64,000 nucleotides of DNA. Source: Cytobacillus firmus NBRC 15306 (GTDB taxonomy: Bacteria; Bacillota; Bacilli; Bacillales; Cytobacillaceae). The stretch is from positions 20,984 through 84,983 of the forward strand of contig NZ_BCUY01000010.1 of the NCBI RefSeq assembly GCF_001591465.1. Reading direction: 5' to 3'. The position numbers and the translations under genes were made by a program. The notes beneath the pieces were generated by a model. That model did not search any database and had not been told where the DNA came from. It saw only the letters and a program-made list of their open reading frames with translations. Below, piece by piece: positions 1 through 9,071 of the stretch (positions are counted from its first letter, which is position 1; each line of letters opens with the position of its first letter).

Positions 1-1488
1 CCGCATATCAGGCAGATGCCAGAGCTGCCGAGGGGCTGTGAGGTTACAAGTCTGGCCATGCTTTTGGAAAGCCAGGGAGTTAACGCTCCTAAAATGACGC
101 TTGCCAAAGAGGTCCGCAAGGTGCCTTTTAAGCAGAATGGCCTTCACGGCAATCCGTATGACGGGTTTATCGGCAATATGTATACATACAGCCAGCCGGG
201 ACTTGGTGTTTATAATGGACCCATCTATGATCTGGCCAACAAATATCCGCCTGGGAGAGTGGTGAATCTGACTGGCTCCAATGCCAGTGCCATTTATCGT
301 GCACTAGATAATGGAAGCCCGGTATGGGTTATTACGAACACAGTGTTCAAACCGCTCTCCAGCAGCTATTTCCAGACGTGGCAGACATCAAGCGGGCCGC
401 TTCGCATTACCTATAAAGAGCATTCCGTTTTAGTGACAGGCTATGACAGCCAGTATGTCTATATCAATGACCCTCTCTACTATGGAAAGCACCGAAAGAT
501 ATCACGCAAGAATTTCGAGGGTTCGTGGGTCCAAATGGGGCGGCAGGCCATCACTGTTGTGCCAAAGCCGAATTGGGATGCAGAACTGATTCCGGGGCAG
601 ACCGGGAAGCTGACAGTCCTTAAGCCGATTACACTTTGGAACCGGACAGGCAGCGGGCTTTCCGCAGCAAAGGTGCTCCAGCCGTTAGAAGGATTAAAGG
701 TGTGCGGATATGACAGCAAGCATGGCGGACAGTATAAAATCTGCAACGGCGGTTATGTCACAAACATGAGCGGGTATATCCGCTACGAGACCCCATCCTC
801 TGCTGTATTGAATAAAGCCAATATCGGATTTGCTGAACGTGATCTGAAAACAGCGATCTCTTATGCAGGCAGCCTTAAATGGGAAATTCACATTAATTAC
901 CGGAAGGATAAATATCCGGGAAAAGTGACGGATTACCCGAATATGACGTATTTTAATGGTACGAAGAAGTACATGAATTCTGCTCAAGTAACCATTAACC
1001 GCATTTCGGACAAGGCGAAGAAAAATGAATTGCAGACGTCCCTTAACACGAATGTCGTCGTTCATTATAAACGGGCACAGGGGTATATTGATGCTGTTAC
1101 ATCCGGCAAAAAGCTGCTGGCCATGACAGATGAACTTCAGAATACCATGAGTGCTGATCCGCTGTCTGACACAGGAGAAAGCCTCTTCCATACGCTTTCT
1201 TATGAAATTAAAAAGAATGCCGTGCTTCTTTACAGAGTTTATGGGCAGTCAACAAGAGAAGCGATCCTTGCTTCCTATAAAGCACCCGCTGAAAAAGAAA
1301 TTGAGAAACACCGATTTGCGATTTCGGCTAAAATGAAAATCGACGAGCTTGAAGAATTGAGCAAACAGCCGGTTTCTGATGAAGAGTATAATACTAGAGT
1401 CGCAGAAATAGAAAAACTGGTCAGCCAGATACCGGATGCTTCGGTAAAAGCTGCTTATGTAGAAAAACTAGCTGAATTTAAGCAATAA
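1..1488 (+). CDS. C39-like peptidase / SbsC-type wall-binding protein (5' end outside window)
   Basis: The frame is open from the first base, so the true start and any signal peptide lie upstream. Counting from the first in-window Met (position 16), the N-terminal half looks like a C39-type (bacteriocin-processing-like) cysteine peptidase: Cys8 in RGCEVTSLAMLL, His136 in EHSVLVTGYD and Asn/Asp151-152 in YINDPL form the expected triad. Residues about 190-262 (GQTGKLTVLK ... YETPSS) are a beta-rich module also found in the secreted protein at 9110. Residues about 275-430 match the SbsC N-terminal domain (LSYEIKK, LYRVYGQSTREAI), which in Geobacillus binds secondary wall polymer. The same domain occurs at 5291 and 10268. 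Placing the wall domain at the C-terminus behind a peptidase is unusual. A role in processing or turnover of surface proteins is inference. Confidence 0.75.
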   Translation, partial: PHIRQMPELPRGCEVTSLAMLLESQGVNAPKMTLAKEVRKVPFKQNGLHGNPYDGFIGNMYTYSQPGLGVYNGPIYDLANKYPPGRVVNLTGSNASAIYRALDNGSPVWVITNTVFKPLSSSYFQTWQTSSGPLRITYKEHSVLVTGYDSQYVYINDPLYYGKHRKISRKNFEGSWVQMGRQAITVVPKPNWDAELIPGQTGKLTVLKPITLWNRTGSGLSAAKVLQPLEGLKVCGYDSKHGGQYKICNGGYVTNMSGYIRYETPSSAVLNKANIGFAERDLKTAISYAGSLKWEIHINYRKDKYPGKVTDYPNMTYFNGTKKYMNSAQVTINRISDKAKKNELQTSLNTNVVVHYKRAQGYIDAVTSGKKLLAMTDELQNTMSADPLSDTGESLFHTLSYEIKKNAVLLYRVYGQSTREAILASYKAPAEKEIEKHRFAISAKMKIDELEELSKQPVSDEEYNTRVAEIEKLVSQIPDASVKAAYVEKLAEFKQ

Positions 1489-1518
1489 ATCGAGTAGGAG
1501 GGGGTGACTAACCCCCGA

Positions 1519-1560
1519 CCTCTCACACCACCGTACGTACCGATCGGTATACGGCGGTTC
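1519..1560 (-). ncRNA. Domain V of the outer group IIC intron
   Basis: Read on the minus strand this is a 42-base hairpin starting GAACCGCCGTATACC and ending GGTGGTGTGAGAGG, the catalytic domain V of class C introns. It is followed by a short GC-rich domain VI hairpin at about 1490-1518 (GGGGGTTAG...CCCCC). Both look intact. Confidence 0.85.
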
Positions 1561-1562
1561 AT

Positions 1563-2154
1563 TTAAGTATGACGCAAATGGTTGTATCGTTCCAATAAGC
1601 TTTTCAGTTTTTGCTCTCGCCAAAAACTTAGATTAAGGGTTGTGTGTAAAATAGGACTATTCGAGATGCGCCAATATTTCTTGCGGGAATTTCCCCACTC
1701 ATAGGCTTTTTCTTTGGAAACTCCCAAAGAAATAAGCCTTTTTATTTTGGTTTTTGGTTGTTTCCATTGTTTCCACAGGCACATCCGAAGCCTTCTTCGA
1801 ATCATTTCATCCAGTTGTTTAAAGGGAGTTGGCGTATCGGCCAGCGCAAAATACCCACACCATCCCACCAGGTACTTATTCAGTTTCTCAATGCGTACGT
1901 CCAGTTGAATCGGCTTCGACCTTGAAGTGAGTTGTTTGATTCTACTTTTGGCTCTCTTGATACTCTCTTTCGCGATACGGACTTTAGGGGTACGGTGCGC
2001 GGTGAAGCTAAATCCAAGAAACTTACGTTTCCAAGGTCTATCTACCGCACTTTTCTCTTCATTCACTTTTAGCTTAAGCTTTTTTTCAATGAATGTAGTG
2101 ATGGAATTTTTGACACGAAAACCAGCTTTCTTGGTTTTCACATAGATATTGCGG
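1563..2154 (-). CDS. ltrA: Outer intron reverse transcriptase/maturase, C-terminal exon
   Basis: This is the C-terminal half of the class C intron-encoded protein. It begins RNIYVKTKKAGFRVKNS just past the inner intron, continues through the end of the RT thumb (KRKFLGFSF) and a GIIM-type maturase region (KLNKYLVGWCGYF), and ends FWREQKLKSLLERYNHL. The preceding half is at 4023-4689; together they make about 420 residues, the usual size for this class, with no HNH endonuclease. The split falls immediately after the YADD catalytic motif. The two halves can form one product only if the inner intron splices out. An in-frame ATG at 2141 could in principle give a free fragment, but I see no convincing ribosome site for it. 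Confidence 0.8.
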
Positions 2155-2186
2155 CAAGTAGACCACTGGAACCTCCCCAGTAGCCT

Positions 2187-2226
2187 CTCTCAGAACCGGA
2201 CGTGAACCTCTCAGCTCATCCGGCTC
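2187..2226 (-). ncRNA. Domain V of the inner group II intron
   Basis: On the minus strand the hairpin runs from GAGCCGGATGAGCTGAGAGG to CACGTCCGGTTCTGAGA, a recognisable domain V with complementary GAGCCGGA/TCCGGTTC arms. A domain VI-like hairpin follows at 2157-2186 (GCTACTGGGG...CCAGTGG). Confidence 0.85.
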
Positions 2227-2229
2227 CCA

Positions 2230-3558
2230 TTATTCAGCCGTAGGCTTAATACCTAATTCCCAATGTTTAAAGAATTTGGGATTTTGATTTGCAATTCTAC
2301 CTAAGAAATATTCTGCTCTTTTCTTGTGACGAGCTAGCCTTTTGTATTTCTTCCTTGCCCACATTATTAAGGCTTTATTGATGTGCCTTAATGTTGAGTA
2401 CATTTCTGATTTGTAGAACTTGCCATAGAAGTTTATCCAGCCTATTATCTTTGAGTTGAACATATTTGATAGGTCCGTAAGGTCCTTTTCTACTTTCAAC
2501 TGTAATTTCCAGTCCCTTACTTTTTGTCGAATTGATTTCTTAGATTTGTTACTAATCGCAGGTGTAAAGTTAATAAAATGCTTTCCCCATCTATTCTTAG
2601 ATCGTCTTGGTCTGAACGTATATCCTAGAAAATCAAACGAGATATTTTCGTGATTTTCTTTCCTATCATCATCTTTACAATATACAATTCTTGTTTTGGT
2701 TGGATGTAGTTCAAGCTTACATTCGTTCATCCTTTTGCTTAATGATTCAAGCAATCTTATTGCCTCAGCTTCTGACTTGCAGTGGATGACTGCATCATCT
2801 GCATATCTAGCAAATGGATTATTAGGATGGTTAATAGTCATCCATTTATCAAATGTGTAGTGTAGAAATAGGTTCGCAAGAACAGGACTTATGACTCCAC
2901 CTTGCGGTGTGCCAGAAGTGCGTTCTTTTACACCTTCTTTCGTTTGAAAAGGTGCCTTTAGCCATCTTTCAATATATAGCTTTACCCATTTAATATTTGT
3001 GTGCTTTTCCACTGCTTTCATTAGTAACCCATGATCAATGTTATCGAATAAGCCTTTAATGTCAAATTCTAGAACCCAGTTGTATTTCCAACACCTTTTA
3101 CGGGTTATCTCCAATGCTTGAATAGGACTTTTGTTTGGTCTATAGCCATATGAGTCCTCATGGAAGAAAGGTTCCACCGAGGGTTCAAAATACAGTTTCA
3201 CAACCATTTGTGCAATTCTATCTGTAACAGTTGGAATTCCTAATGTCCTAGTCCCACCAGCTTTCTTCGGAATCTCAACAGCTTTAACTGCTGGTGGAAA
3301 GTAACATCCTGAGGACATTCTGTTCCATAGTTTATACAGATTATCCTTTAGGCTCACTTCGAATTCTTCTATTGACTCTTGATCAATTCCAGCTGACCCT
3401 TTGTTTGCTTTTACTCTTAGAAAGGCTTCATAAACCACCTTTTTAGATATTATATATGGCTTTGTTTTATCCATAAGTTCCTCCCATTTAGATGGTTGAC
3501 TTGCTAATAAAACTGAATAACATAACCCCTTTGCTCCACCTCCGTTAGGAGGTTTCAT
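2230..3558 (-). CDS. ltrA: Inner group II intron reverse transcriptase/maturase
   Basis: The 442-residue intron-encoded protein has the RT blocks in order: KANKGSAGIDQ (RT1), GGTRTLGIPTVTDRI (RT2), SYGYRPNKS and EFDIKGLFDNIDH (RT3), GTPQGGVISP (RT4) and the active site FARYADDAV (RT5). It continues with FDFLGYTF (RT7), a maturase/domain X region and a basic C-terminus (KYKRLARHKKRAEYFLGRI). No HNH endonuclease domain follows. It resembles the RTs of non-endonuclease bacterial class D-type introns and is only distantly similar to the outer RT. The frame is intact, so the protein could support splicing and mobility of the inner intron. An internal Met in MDKTKP is an alternative start; I kept the upstream ATG because the N-terminal extension is typical of this family. 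Confidence 0.88.
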   Translation of the reverse strand: MKPPNGGGAKGLCYSVLLASQPSKWEELMDKTKPYIISKKVVYEAFLRVKANKGSAGIDQESIEEFEVSLKDNLYKLWNRMSSGCYFPPAVKAVEIPKKAGGTRTLGIPTVTDRIAQMVVKLYFEPSVEPFFHEDSYGYRPNKSPIQALEITRKRCWKYNWVLEFDIKGLFDNIDHGLLMKAVEKHTNIKWVKLYIERWLKAPFQTKEGVKERTSGTPQGGVISPVLANLFLHYTFDKWMTINHPNNPFARYADDAVIHCKSEAEAIRLLESLSKRMNECKLELHPTKTRIVYCKDDDRKENHENISFDFLGYTFRPRRSKNRWGKHFINFTPAISNKSKKSIRQKVRDWKLQLKVEKDLTDLSNMFNSKIIGWINFYGKFYKSEMYSTLRHINKALIMWARKKYKRLARHKKRAEYFLGRIANQNPKFFKHWELGIKPTAE

Positions 3559-4022
3559 AGCTACTACGAGTTATTCCGCCCCTATACATGGCATTGGTAC
3601 TCTGATTCTTGTGGGGCTTCCACTTGAAATCTCTCCCTTGGCATCCATGTCGTAGGTTCCCACGTTCCACACTCAAGCCTATATTAAGTTCACGCCGCCT
3701 TTATACCGGTCACCGAACGGACAGTAAACAGGTTTCCTCCGAACTTATCCTGAGTTAACGACTCCCCCTCAGTTTTGATGACACCTATACGCTTTCGATA
3801 CTTCTTCAGCGGTTCAATGGTTTTCGTCTCCTTAATACATACCTGACAGAGTCTCGCTCTGCCTTTTCCTTAACGCTCAGTACCATAGCTTTTGACTACA
3901 GCACCTTAAGGTGGTTTGCAATCTCTACCTGTATAGCGATTGCGAGAGGCCTACTCTCATCTTGAGTGCAGCATAGCTTCCTTAGTGTGCTTACGCACAC
4001 TTTGGTTGCTTTCGTGGCACAC

Positions 4023-4689
4023 AATCGTCTGCGTACCGGACAAACTTATGCCCTCGGCTTTCGAGTTCTTTGTCTAATTCATCTAACATGATGTTCGACA
4101 ACAGAGGACTCAATGGACCACCCTGTGGTACGCCTTCTTCACTAATCACTTCCAGCCCATTGATCATGACTCCTGATTCTAAGTATTTTCTAATTAACTT
4201 TAGAATCGTTTTGTCCTTGACTCTTTTGGCTAAAAGCCCCATCAGCCGATCATGATTCACCTTATCGAAGAACTTCTCTAAATCCATATCTACTACCCAT
4301 CTGTGTCCTTCTTCTATATATCCTTGTGCTTTCTTCACAGCGTCATGTGCTCTTCTTCTAGGTCTGAATCCATAACTATGCTCGGAAAAGAATGGATCAT
4401 AGATTGGGGTTAGTATTTGGGCGATTGCTTGTTGGATGAACCGATCTGTCACGGTAGGAATGCCTAGTAACCGTACGCCGCCATTTGGTTTCGGGATTTC
4501 GACACGTCTGACTGGCATAGGCTCATAGGTTCCAGCCTCTATGGAATGTCGGATTTCTTGCCAATGCTGCAGAAGATGCGCTCGCAGGAATTTGACGGGC
4601 ATTTCATCTACACCATGACTGCCTTTATTCTTTTCGACTCTTTGTAGTGCCGACAGAAGATTTTCCCGCGACAGTAGTCGTTCCATCAT
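4023..4689 (-). CDS. ltrA: Outer intron reverse transcriptase, N-terminal exon
   Basis: This is the first half of the class C intron RT: MMERLLSRENLLSALQRVE at the start, NKGSHGVDEMPV (RT1), GGVRLLGIPTVTDR (RT2), YGFRPRRRAHDAV and DMDLEKFFDKVNHDRL (RT3), GVPQGGPLSPLLSN (RT4), RYADDC (RT5). After the Cys codon the frame runs about ten unrelated codons to a stop at 3991, because the inner intron begins here. The upstream sequence (CGAAAGGATTG then ATATG) has a reasonable ribosome site. See 1563-2154 for the rest of the protein. Confidence 0.82.
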
Positions 4690-5242
4690 ATTGATACAAT
4701 CCTTTCGCGTGAATAGTCATTCTATTTGTGCCACTGTTTATTCCACCCTCTTAAAGTCCCCCGTGGGATTCACCACTTCCTCCTTTAAGTAAGTCCTGTC
4801 GGATTGTCTGTGTCATCATAAACAGTGAACGCCTAGTGTCTATTCTTCCTAAATGTTCAGTCCTTCCCTGGCGATCTATAGCTCGCCAGGTACTATGACC
4901 TCTGCTGACTTCTGATTGTTCAGCTCCTCTTCTCAGAGAAGGTTACCGAGTGTGCTCGGCTTTTCAACCAGACCTCCCCGGGTAAGAGTGCAATCTTTCC
5001 TTCCATCTATCTGCTTCATTTACTCTGTATCACCTTTGGCAGAAAGGACTTTGTTTTGTTTTGCAAACTTATCCAATGATACCTAGCCTAATATGAAGTT
5101 CGTGTCCCTCAGACCGGAAGTTTGCCGCCCGCTTCCTTCAGATTCCGCGTCACCACGGACACCCTTGCGTTAAGCTAACCGCTACTTCTGCCTTCACGGT
5201 TCGGGACTCGCACCCTAAAGATTACACCCATGCCGGGCGCAC

Positions 5243-5282
5243 AAAAATGGCCGGACCCTCATCAAGAGAGTCCGGCTATTTT
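5243..5282. terminator. Bidirectional terminator, intron insertion target
   Basis: The arms GCCGGACCCTC (5250-5260) and GAGAGTCCGGC (5266-5276) pair with one wobble around loop ATCAA. AAAAA precedes and TTTTT follows, so it works in both directions. Before intron insertion it lay between the convergent genes ending at 1488 (+) and 5291 (-). The intron begins on the base after the minus-strand T-run. Confidence 0.85.
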
Positions 5283-5290
5283 TCCTTATC

Positions 5291-7501
5291 TTATTGTGTG
5301 CTTAACACCCAAGCTGTCCCATTAAACGTTGCCTTAACAGTTCCGGCAAGCTTATTTCCTGCCTTATCAAACAATTCCTCATCGTCGTAAAGAACCGTAT
5401 CACCCGTCACGGTACCTTCTGTTGCAAATGACCACTTATGCTGATCAGCATTGACAGTTGCAGTTTTCAGTTTCCCTGCTCCTGTGTAAGTAAACAGGGC
5501 ATTGGCCTGAGTTTCGTCAAGCTCAGCGCTCTTAATCGCTGTAAGCTTTCCGGCTGAGTCCTTGTAATAAAGAGCTTCAGATGCTGTGATCACTGGAGCG
5601 CCCGCCGTTCCTGAAACCGTTAATGCCGGCGCTGTTTTATCGATCTCAAACTTAAGAACACTCTTGTTGCCGGCAAAATCTATTGCGGTTACTTCATACA
5701 TTCCTTCATCTGATAAAGGTGTGGCTAATGTATATCCAGTTATGGCTGTACCATTTTTGGCTGCTGACACAGAAGCTACATCGGCTGCTTTTGTGGATAC
5801 CGTTACGGCCTGATTCACAGCAGATTGATCAGCAGCACCCTCTAAAACAGGAGCCATTTTATCAAGTGCAACTGGAATTGATTTCACGATGCCGTTTATT
5901 TTCACAATCAGGGAAGCTGTATCCCCGTCTTTCCCCTTCACGGTGATGTTTTCACCGCTTGCTGTGAAGACAGACTCTTGGCTGGTAAACAGCTGGGCAT
6001 TTACACTTTTCAAATCCGCTTCATTTCCATATTGATCTTTTGCCGTGAAGTATCCTGCATCAATTAAGCTGTCAAAATCAGTGTCACCGCTTAAGAGAAT
6101 CTTTGTTTTCCCGGAAGCCAGTCCAAATTCTGCAACTGCAGAAGCAGATTTCACTTCGATTGGAAGCTTATATTCCATTTCGTTCCATGTCACGATTAAA
6201 CTAGCCTTACCAGGTGCCACAGGCGTAATTTTCCCGGATGCGTTCACGACGAACTTTGTTACATCAGAAGATTTAAACGTTATGCCAGGGAACTGGCTTA
6301 GCTTTAGTTCTTCGTCTTTTCCATCACCAATGATATCTCCGTTTAGTGTCATCGCCTCAGACGGTGTGAACTGATAGGTTTGCCCAGTTACTGTATAGGC
6401 AGCATCCTTGCCTTCAGCGTTTACGATTTTCCCTTTTTCCAGGCTGTAAAGCTGAGTTCCGTCTTTCACCTCAATTGTCTCTTCCAGAATTAATTCGTTT
6501 GTGTCACGGTCGAACAGCTGGATTTTAACAGGACCTGTTTCTTTAAGACCGTCTTTTGCATATGCCGGTGCAAGAGATCCAAGGTCTGTGAAGTACCCCT
6601 TGTCATCTTTAATGATAAAGTCATTTTCCACACCATCGATAAACAATTCATTTCCTTCACTGTCAAAGAAGCCAATCATATCATATGCTGTCATTCCAGG
6701 CAGATTGGTTACATAATAAGCATCTTCATAAAACCCGATTTCAACTACATCTTCAAGGCCATCCGTGTAAGAAGCGATGATCTCTCTGTACCGGTCTGAC
6801 AGCAGGTCATAGAGCTCCTCATTATCAACATACTCCAGCCACTCATTTACATTTTTATCGTGCTTTGCCACCTGGTCAAAATCTTCCTTCTCCAGTGCCG
6901 CTTCATATCGGTCCAATTCGATGTGAATGCTTACAGGGTAAAGGGCCTGAAACTTCGCATCCTCTGCAGGCGCCTTGTAGGTATCTAGAATGGCCTGTCT
7001 TGTAGACTGTCCATACACACGGTAAAGAATGATTGCCTGCTTCTTTATTTCATATGAAAGTTTATGATAAGCAGCTGTTGCTTCTGCCATTTTTCCTTCT
7101 TCCAAATACTTCTCCATTTCACCAGTGCCTTTTAGAAGTTTATTGCCGGAAGAAATGGCATCAATATAGGCAGCTGTACGGTCAATATAAAGCTTTACCG
7201 TATCCAGTCTCGCGCTTAGCTGTACTTTCTGCTTTCCTGATAATTTATTGACTGCTGCTTTAGCTGCTGCGTAATCTTTTTTTGCCTTGTTATAAAGAGT
7301 CCATGGCTGTGTAACGGCATCGGCATCATAGTCCACTGATGTTGCACGGATAAGAGGCACTTTGCTTTGTTCTGCTTTTAAGACCAGATTCTCGGCTGCA
7401 GAAGCTGCATCTGCCTGAGCAGGATTAACGGCTGCAAAAGCGGTTGCTGCAATGGCTGCTGCTCCTGCCAATTTAACTGTCTTTCTGATTTTTTTACCCA
7501 C
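5291..7501 (-). CDS. SbsC-type S-layer-like protein with Ig-like domains
   Basis: This 736-residue secreted protein has a signal peptide (basic KKIRK, then an Ala-rich core, cleavage near PAQADA). Residues about 35-260 match the SbsC N-terminal wall-polymer-binding domain: YNKAKKDYAAAKAAVNKL, AYIDAISSGNKLL, YHKLSYEIKKQAIILYRVYG, LYPVSIHIELDRYEAAL. The rest is beta-rich: a Big_2-like repeat (VAPGKASLIVTWNEMEYKL, about 410-455) and an Ig-like segment with ADQSAVNQAVTVSTKAADV and FAGNKSVLKFEIDKTAP (about 570-640). It starts with GTG, 7-8 bases after AAAGGTGG. It is shorter than SbsC (about 1100 residues), so it may be a minor surface protein rather than the main S-layer. Upstream are tandem direct repeats and an AT-rich palindrome. 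It is convergent with the gene at 1-1488. Confidence 0.78.
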   Translation of the reverse strand: MGKKIRKTVKLAGAAAIAATAFAAVNPAQADAASAAENLVLKAEQSKVPLIRATSVDYDADAVTQPWTLYNKAKKDYAAAKAAVNKLSGKQKVQLSARLDTVKLYIDRTAAYIDAISSGNKLLKGTGEMEKYLEEGKMAEATAAYHKLSYEIKKQAIILYRVYGQSTRQAILDTYKAPAEDAKFQALYPVSIHIELDRYEAALEKEDFDQVAKHDKNVNEWLEYVDNEELYDLLSDRYREIIASYTDGLEDVVEIGFYEDAYYVTNLPGMTAYDMIGFFDSEGNELFIDGVENDFIIKDDKGYFTDLGSLAPAYAKDGLKETGPVKIQLFDRDTNELILEETIEVKDGTQLYSLEKGKIVNAEGKDAAYTVTGQTYQFTPSEAMTLNGDIIGDGKDEELKLSQFPGITFKSSDVTKFVVNASGKITPVAPGKASLIVTWNEMEYKLPIEVKSASAVAEFGLASGKTKILLSGDTDFDSLIDAGYFTAKDQYGNEADLKSVNAQLFTSQESVFTASGENITVKGKDGDTASLIVKINGIVKSIPVALDKMAPVLEGAADQSAVNQAVTVSTKAADVASVSAAKNGTAITGYTLATPLSDEGMYEVTAIDFAGNKSVLKFEIDKTAPALTVSGTAGAPVITASEALYYKDSAGKLTAIKSAELDETQANALFTYTGAGKLKTATVNADQHKWSFATEGTVTGDTVLYDDEELFDKAGNKLAGTVKATFNGTAWVLSTQ

Positions 7502-7525
7502 TTGTTTATTCCACCTTTTCTATGA

Positions 7526-7563
7526 TTTTTATAAACTTCCAAAATTTTTATAAACTTCCAGAA
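7526..7563. repeat. Two tandem 19-bp direct repeats in the S-layer gene leader
   Basis: TTTTTATAAACTTCCAAAA is followed at once by the same 19 bases with one change (AAAA to AGAA). It lies 25-60 bases upstream of the GTG start at 7501, within the probable 5' untranslated region of that minus-strand gene. Confidence 0.8.
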
Positions 7564-7569
7564 TGTCTT

Positions 7570-7592
7570 TATCATAATTTGTAATTATGATA
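7570..7592. promoter_or_regulatory. Perfect AT-rich palindrome upstream of the S-layer-like gene
   Basis: The arms TATCATAATT and AATTATGATA are separated by TGT, a perfect 10+3+10 inverted repeat. A further half-like ATTATGATAAT lies at 7600-7610. It is placed as an operator or promoter element for the gene at 5291-7501. The binding protein is unknown. Confidence 0.5.
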
Positions 7593-7621
7593 ATTTCATT
7601 ATGATAATATTGGTAATTTTA

Positions 7622-9004
7622 TTATTGAACCGTTACTTCTAAGCAGATGCCTTCATTCATCTTCCGGTCATTTAATCCTTTCCAGTTTGGATGGATGATC
7701 AGCAGGTATTTTCCTTTAGAAGCAAGCGGTTTCTTCGGAATGATTTTAATCGTTTTTTCGTCAGAGATTTCCACTTCTATGTCTTTTTCACCGCCGCCAA
7801 GCTGGATCAGCTGAACATCCCCCTTCTTTAAGCCGTCCCATTGCATGCCGGCATTCATTTTCACAGTGAAGGTCTTGGTGACTGGGACATTTTGTAATGC
7901 CGGCAGCTTCCTGTATCCCTTAAGGCCGCTTACCAGCTGATCACGGTGTGAGATGAACAGTTCTTCGCCTGCAGCTGTCTCAATGTTCGGAGCAACGCCA
8001 ATTTCATGGACTGGAGATCCCTTCGGCGAGAAGAATTTGGCGGTGGTCAGTTTAAGAACACTCTGATCACTCAAGGTAAACAGTGATTGCATGGATCCTT
8101 TCCCAAATGTGTTCTGGCCGTATAGAACAGCTCCTTTTTGTTCCTTAACGGAAGCGGAGACCATTTCAGAGGCACTGGCACTGTTTCCATTGATTAAAAT
8201 ATGCACTGGTGAGGTGAAGCCCACAGGCTGCTGAATCGCCTGATAAACCTGTGCCTGATTTCCTTTGTATCTCAGCTGAAACGCTTTCGTAACTCCGGGA
8301 AAAAAGCCCGCTGTCTCCTGAGCTGCAGAAACATAACCGCCGCCATTATTGGTGATATCAAAGATCCAGCCATTTGCCGGCCCAAGCTTCTGAATGGACG
8401 CGGCAATCTCCTCGGACGCATTCATAGAAAAGCTGTTTAAGCGGATATAGCCAATATTCCCGCCGAGCATGCGGGATTCCACATTAGGAAGCTTAATCAC
8501 CTTGCGCGGAATGGTTATTGTCTGCAGGCTGCCGGTTTCACTATTGATAAGAGTAAGCGTAACACTGGTGTTTTCTTTTCCGCTTATAAGTGAAATCGCG
8601 GTCTGTACGGACTCACCAGCAAGACTGGTTCCATCCGCCTTCACTAAGATGTCCCCCGGTTTCAGTCCGGCTGCTGCCGCAGGGCCTTCCGGTATAACTG
8701 ACATGATCCGGATCCCATTTTCACTCTCCTCTAAAACCACGCCAATGCCGACCAGCTGCTGTTCAATGGCATTCGTAAATTCCGCAAACTCTTCAGATGA
8801 CATGTAAACTGAATATAGATCCAGGTACCGGACCATTTCCTTAATCGAGGGCTTGGCCAGGACCCAGTCCGGCAGCTCCTCCACATAATAATCCCGGATG
8901 AGCTCCCTTGCTTCTTCAACCGGCCCTGCCGATGCTGATGCAGCAGGGACATTAACTAATAGAATCAGAGCCAATAAAACAGATAAATATCTTTTTAAAT
9001 GCAT
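7622..9004 (-). CDS. Secreted S41-family (CtpA-like) serine protease
   Basis: The 460-residue protein has a signal peptide (hydrophobic core LSVLLALILLVNV, cleavage near ASA). A PDZ domain spans about 85-160 (GIGVVLEES, GPAAAAGLKPGDILVKADG). The C-terminal-processing-protease catalytic domain has Ser in GNSASASEMV and Lys in TFGKGSMQSL, the Ser/Lys dyad region of the family, then HEIGVAPNI. Residues about 360-460 form an extra beta-rich domain like bacterial Ig/SbsA-type modules (EKTIKIIPKKPLASKGKYLLII). The tail and the S-layer-rich context suggest a surface-located protease acting on wall proteins; this is inference. Ribosome site GAGAGGATGG is just upstream of the ATG. Confidence 0.85.
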   Translation of the reverse strand: MHLKRYLSVLLALILLVNVPAASASAGPVEEARELIRDYYVEELPDWVLAKPSIKEMVRYLDLYSVYMSSEEFAEFTNAIEQQLVGIGVVLEESENGIRIMSVIPEGPAAAAGLKPGDILVKADGTSLAGESVQTAISLISGKENTSVTLTLINSETGSLQTITIPRKVIKLPNVESRMLGGNIGYIRLNSFSMNASEEIAASIQKLGPANGWIFDITNNGGGYVSAAQETAGFFPGVTKAFQLRYKGNQAQVYQAIQQPVGFTSPVHILINGNSASASEMVSASVKEQKGAVLYGQNTFGKGSMQSLFTLSDQSVLKLTTAKFFSPKGSPVHEIGVAPNIETAAGEELFISHRDQLVSGLKGYRKLPALQNVPVTKTFTVKMNAGMQWDGLKKGDVQLIQLGGGEKDIEVEISDEKTIKIIPKKPLASKGKYLLIIHPNWKGLNDRKMNEGICLEVTVQ

Positions 9005-9071
9005 GCTTGTCCATCCTCTCTAGATTGAATTCTACTTATCTTATCGGATGAGAGGGTGATATTCTGCAGTG

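Larger units (their letters stand above)
2156..4022 (-). mobile_element. Inner group II intron inserted in the outer intron's RT gene
   Basis: The outer RT frame stops matching at YADDC. On the minus strand a GTGTGCC start (4022) leads into about 460 bases of structured non-coding sequence, then an RT gene (3558-2230), then domain V and VI (2226-2157). The outer RT frame resumes right after. The length of about 1.87 kb is typical. Joining the flanks gives tgc-cgc-aat-atc (C-R-N-I) in frame. The exact ends could shift by several bases: a second GTGTGCG at 3997 is an alternative 5' end. The inner RT differs strongly from the outer one, so the two introns belong to different classes. Confidence 0.8.
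1489..5242 (-). mobile_element. Outer group IIC intron (O. iheyensis-like), interrupted
   Basis: On the minus strand the element begins GTGCGCCCGGCATGGGTG at 5242 and carries a long 5' ribozyme region (5242-4690) that I recognise as closely resembling the crystallised Oceanobacillus iheyensis group IIC intron. Its reverse transcriptase gene starts at 4689 and finishes at 1563, and domains V/VI follow at 1560-1490, ending near CTACTCGAT. It sits directly after the T-run of a Rho-independent terminator, the known target preference of class C introns. The RT frame is split by a second group II intron (2156-4022), so this is a nested twintron-like arrangement. The 3' boundary is uncertain by a few bases. 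The host gene at 1-1488 keeps its stop codon and is not disrupted. Confidence 0.85.

Noticed and set aside
480..746. Minus-strand frames inside the gene at 1-1488 and many other antisense frames in the window
   Set aside because: They are shadows of real genes, without ribosome sites or protein-like composition.
4070..4255. Separate truncated RT frames at 1563 and 3991 as two independent dead introns
   Set aside because: They are collinear halves of one class C RT, with the break at one residue and a full intron between, so one nested element explains both.
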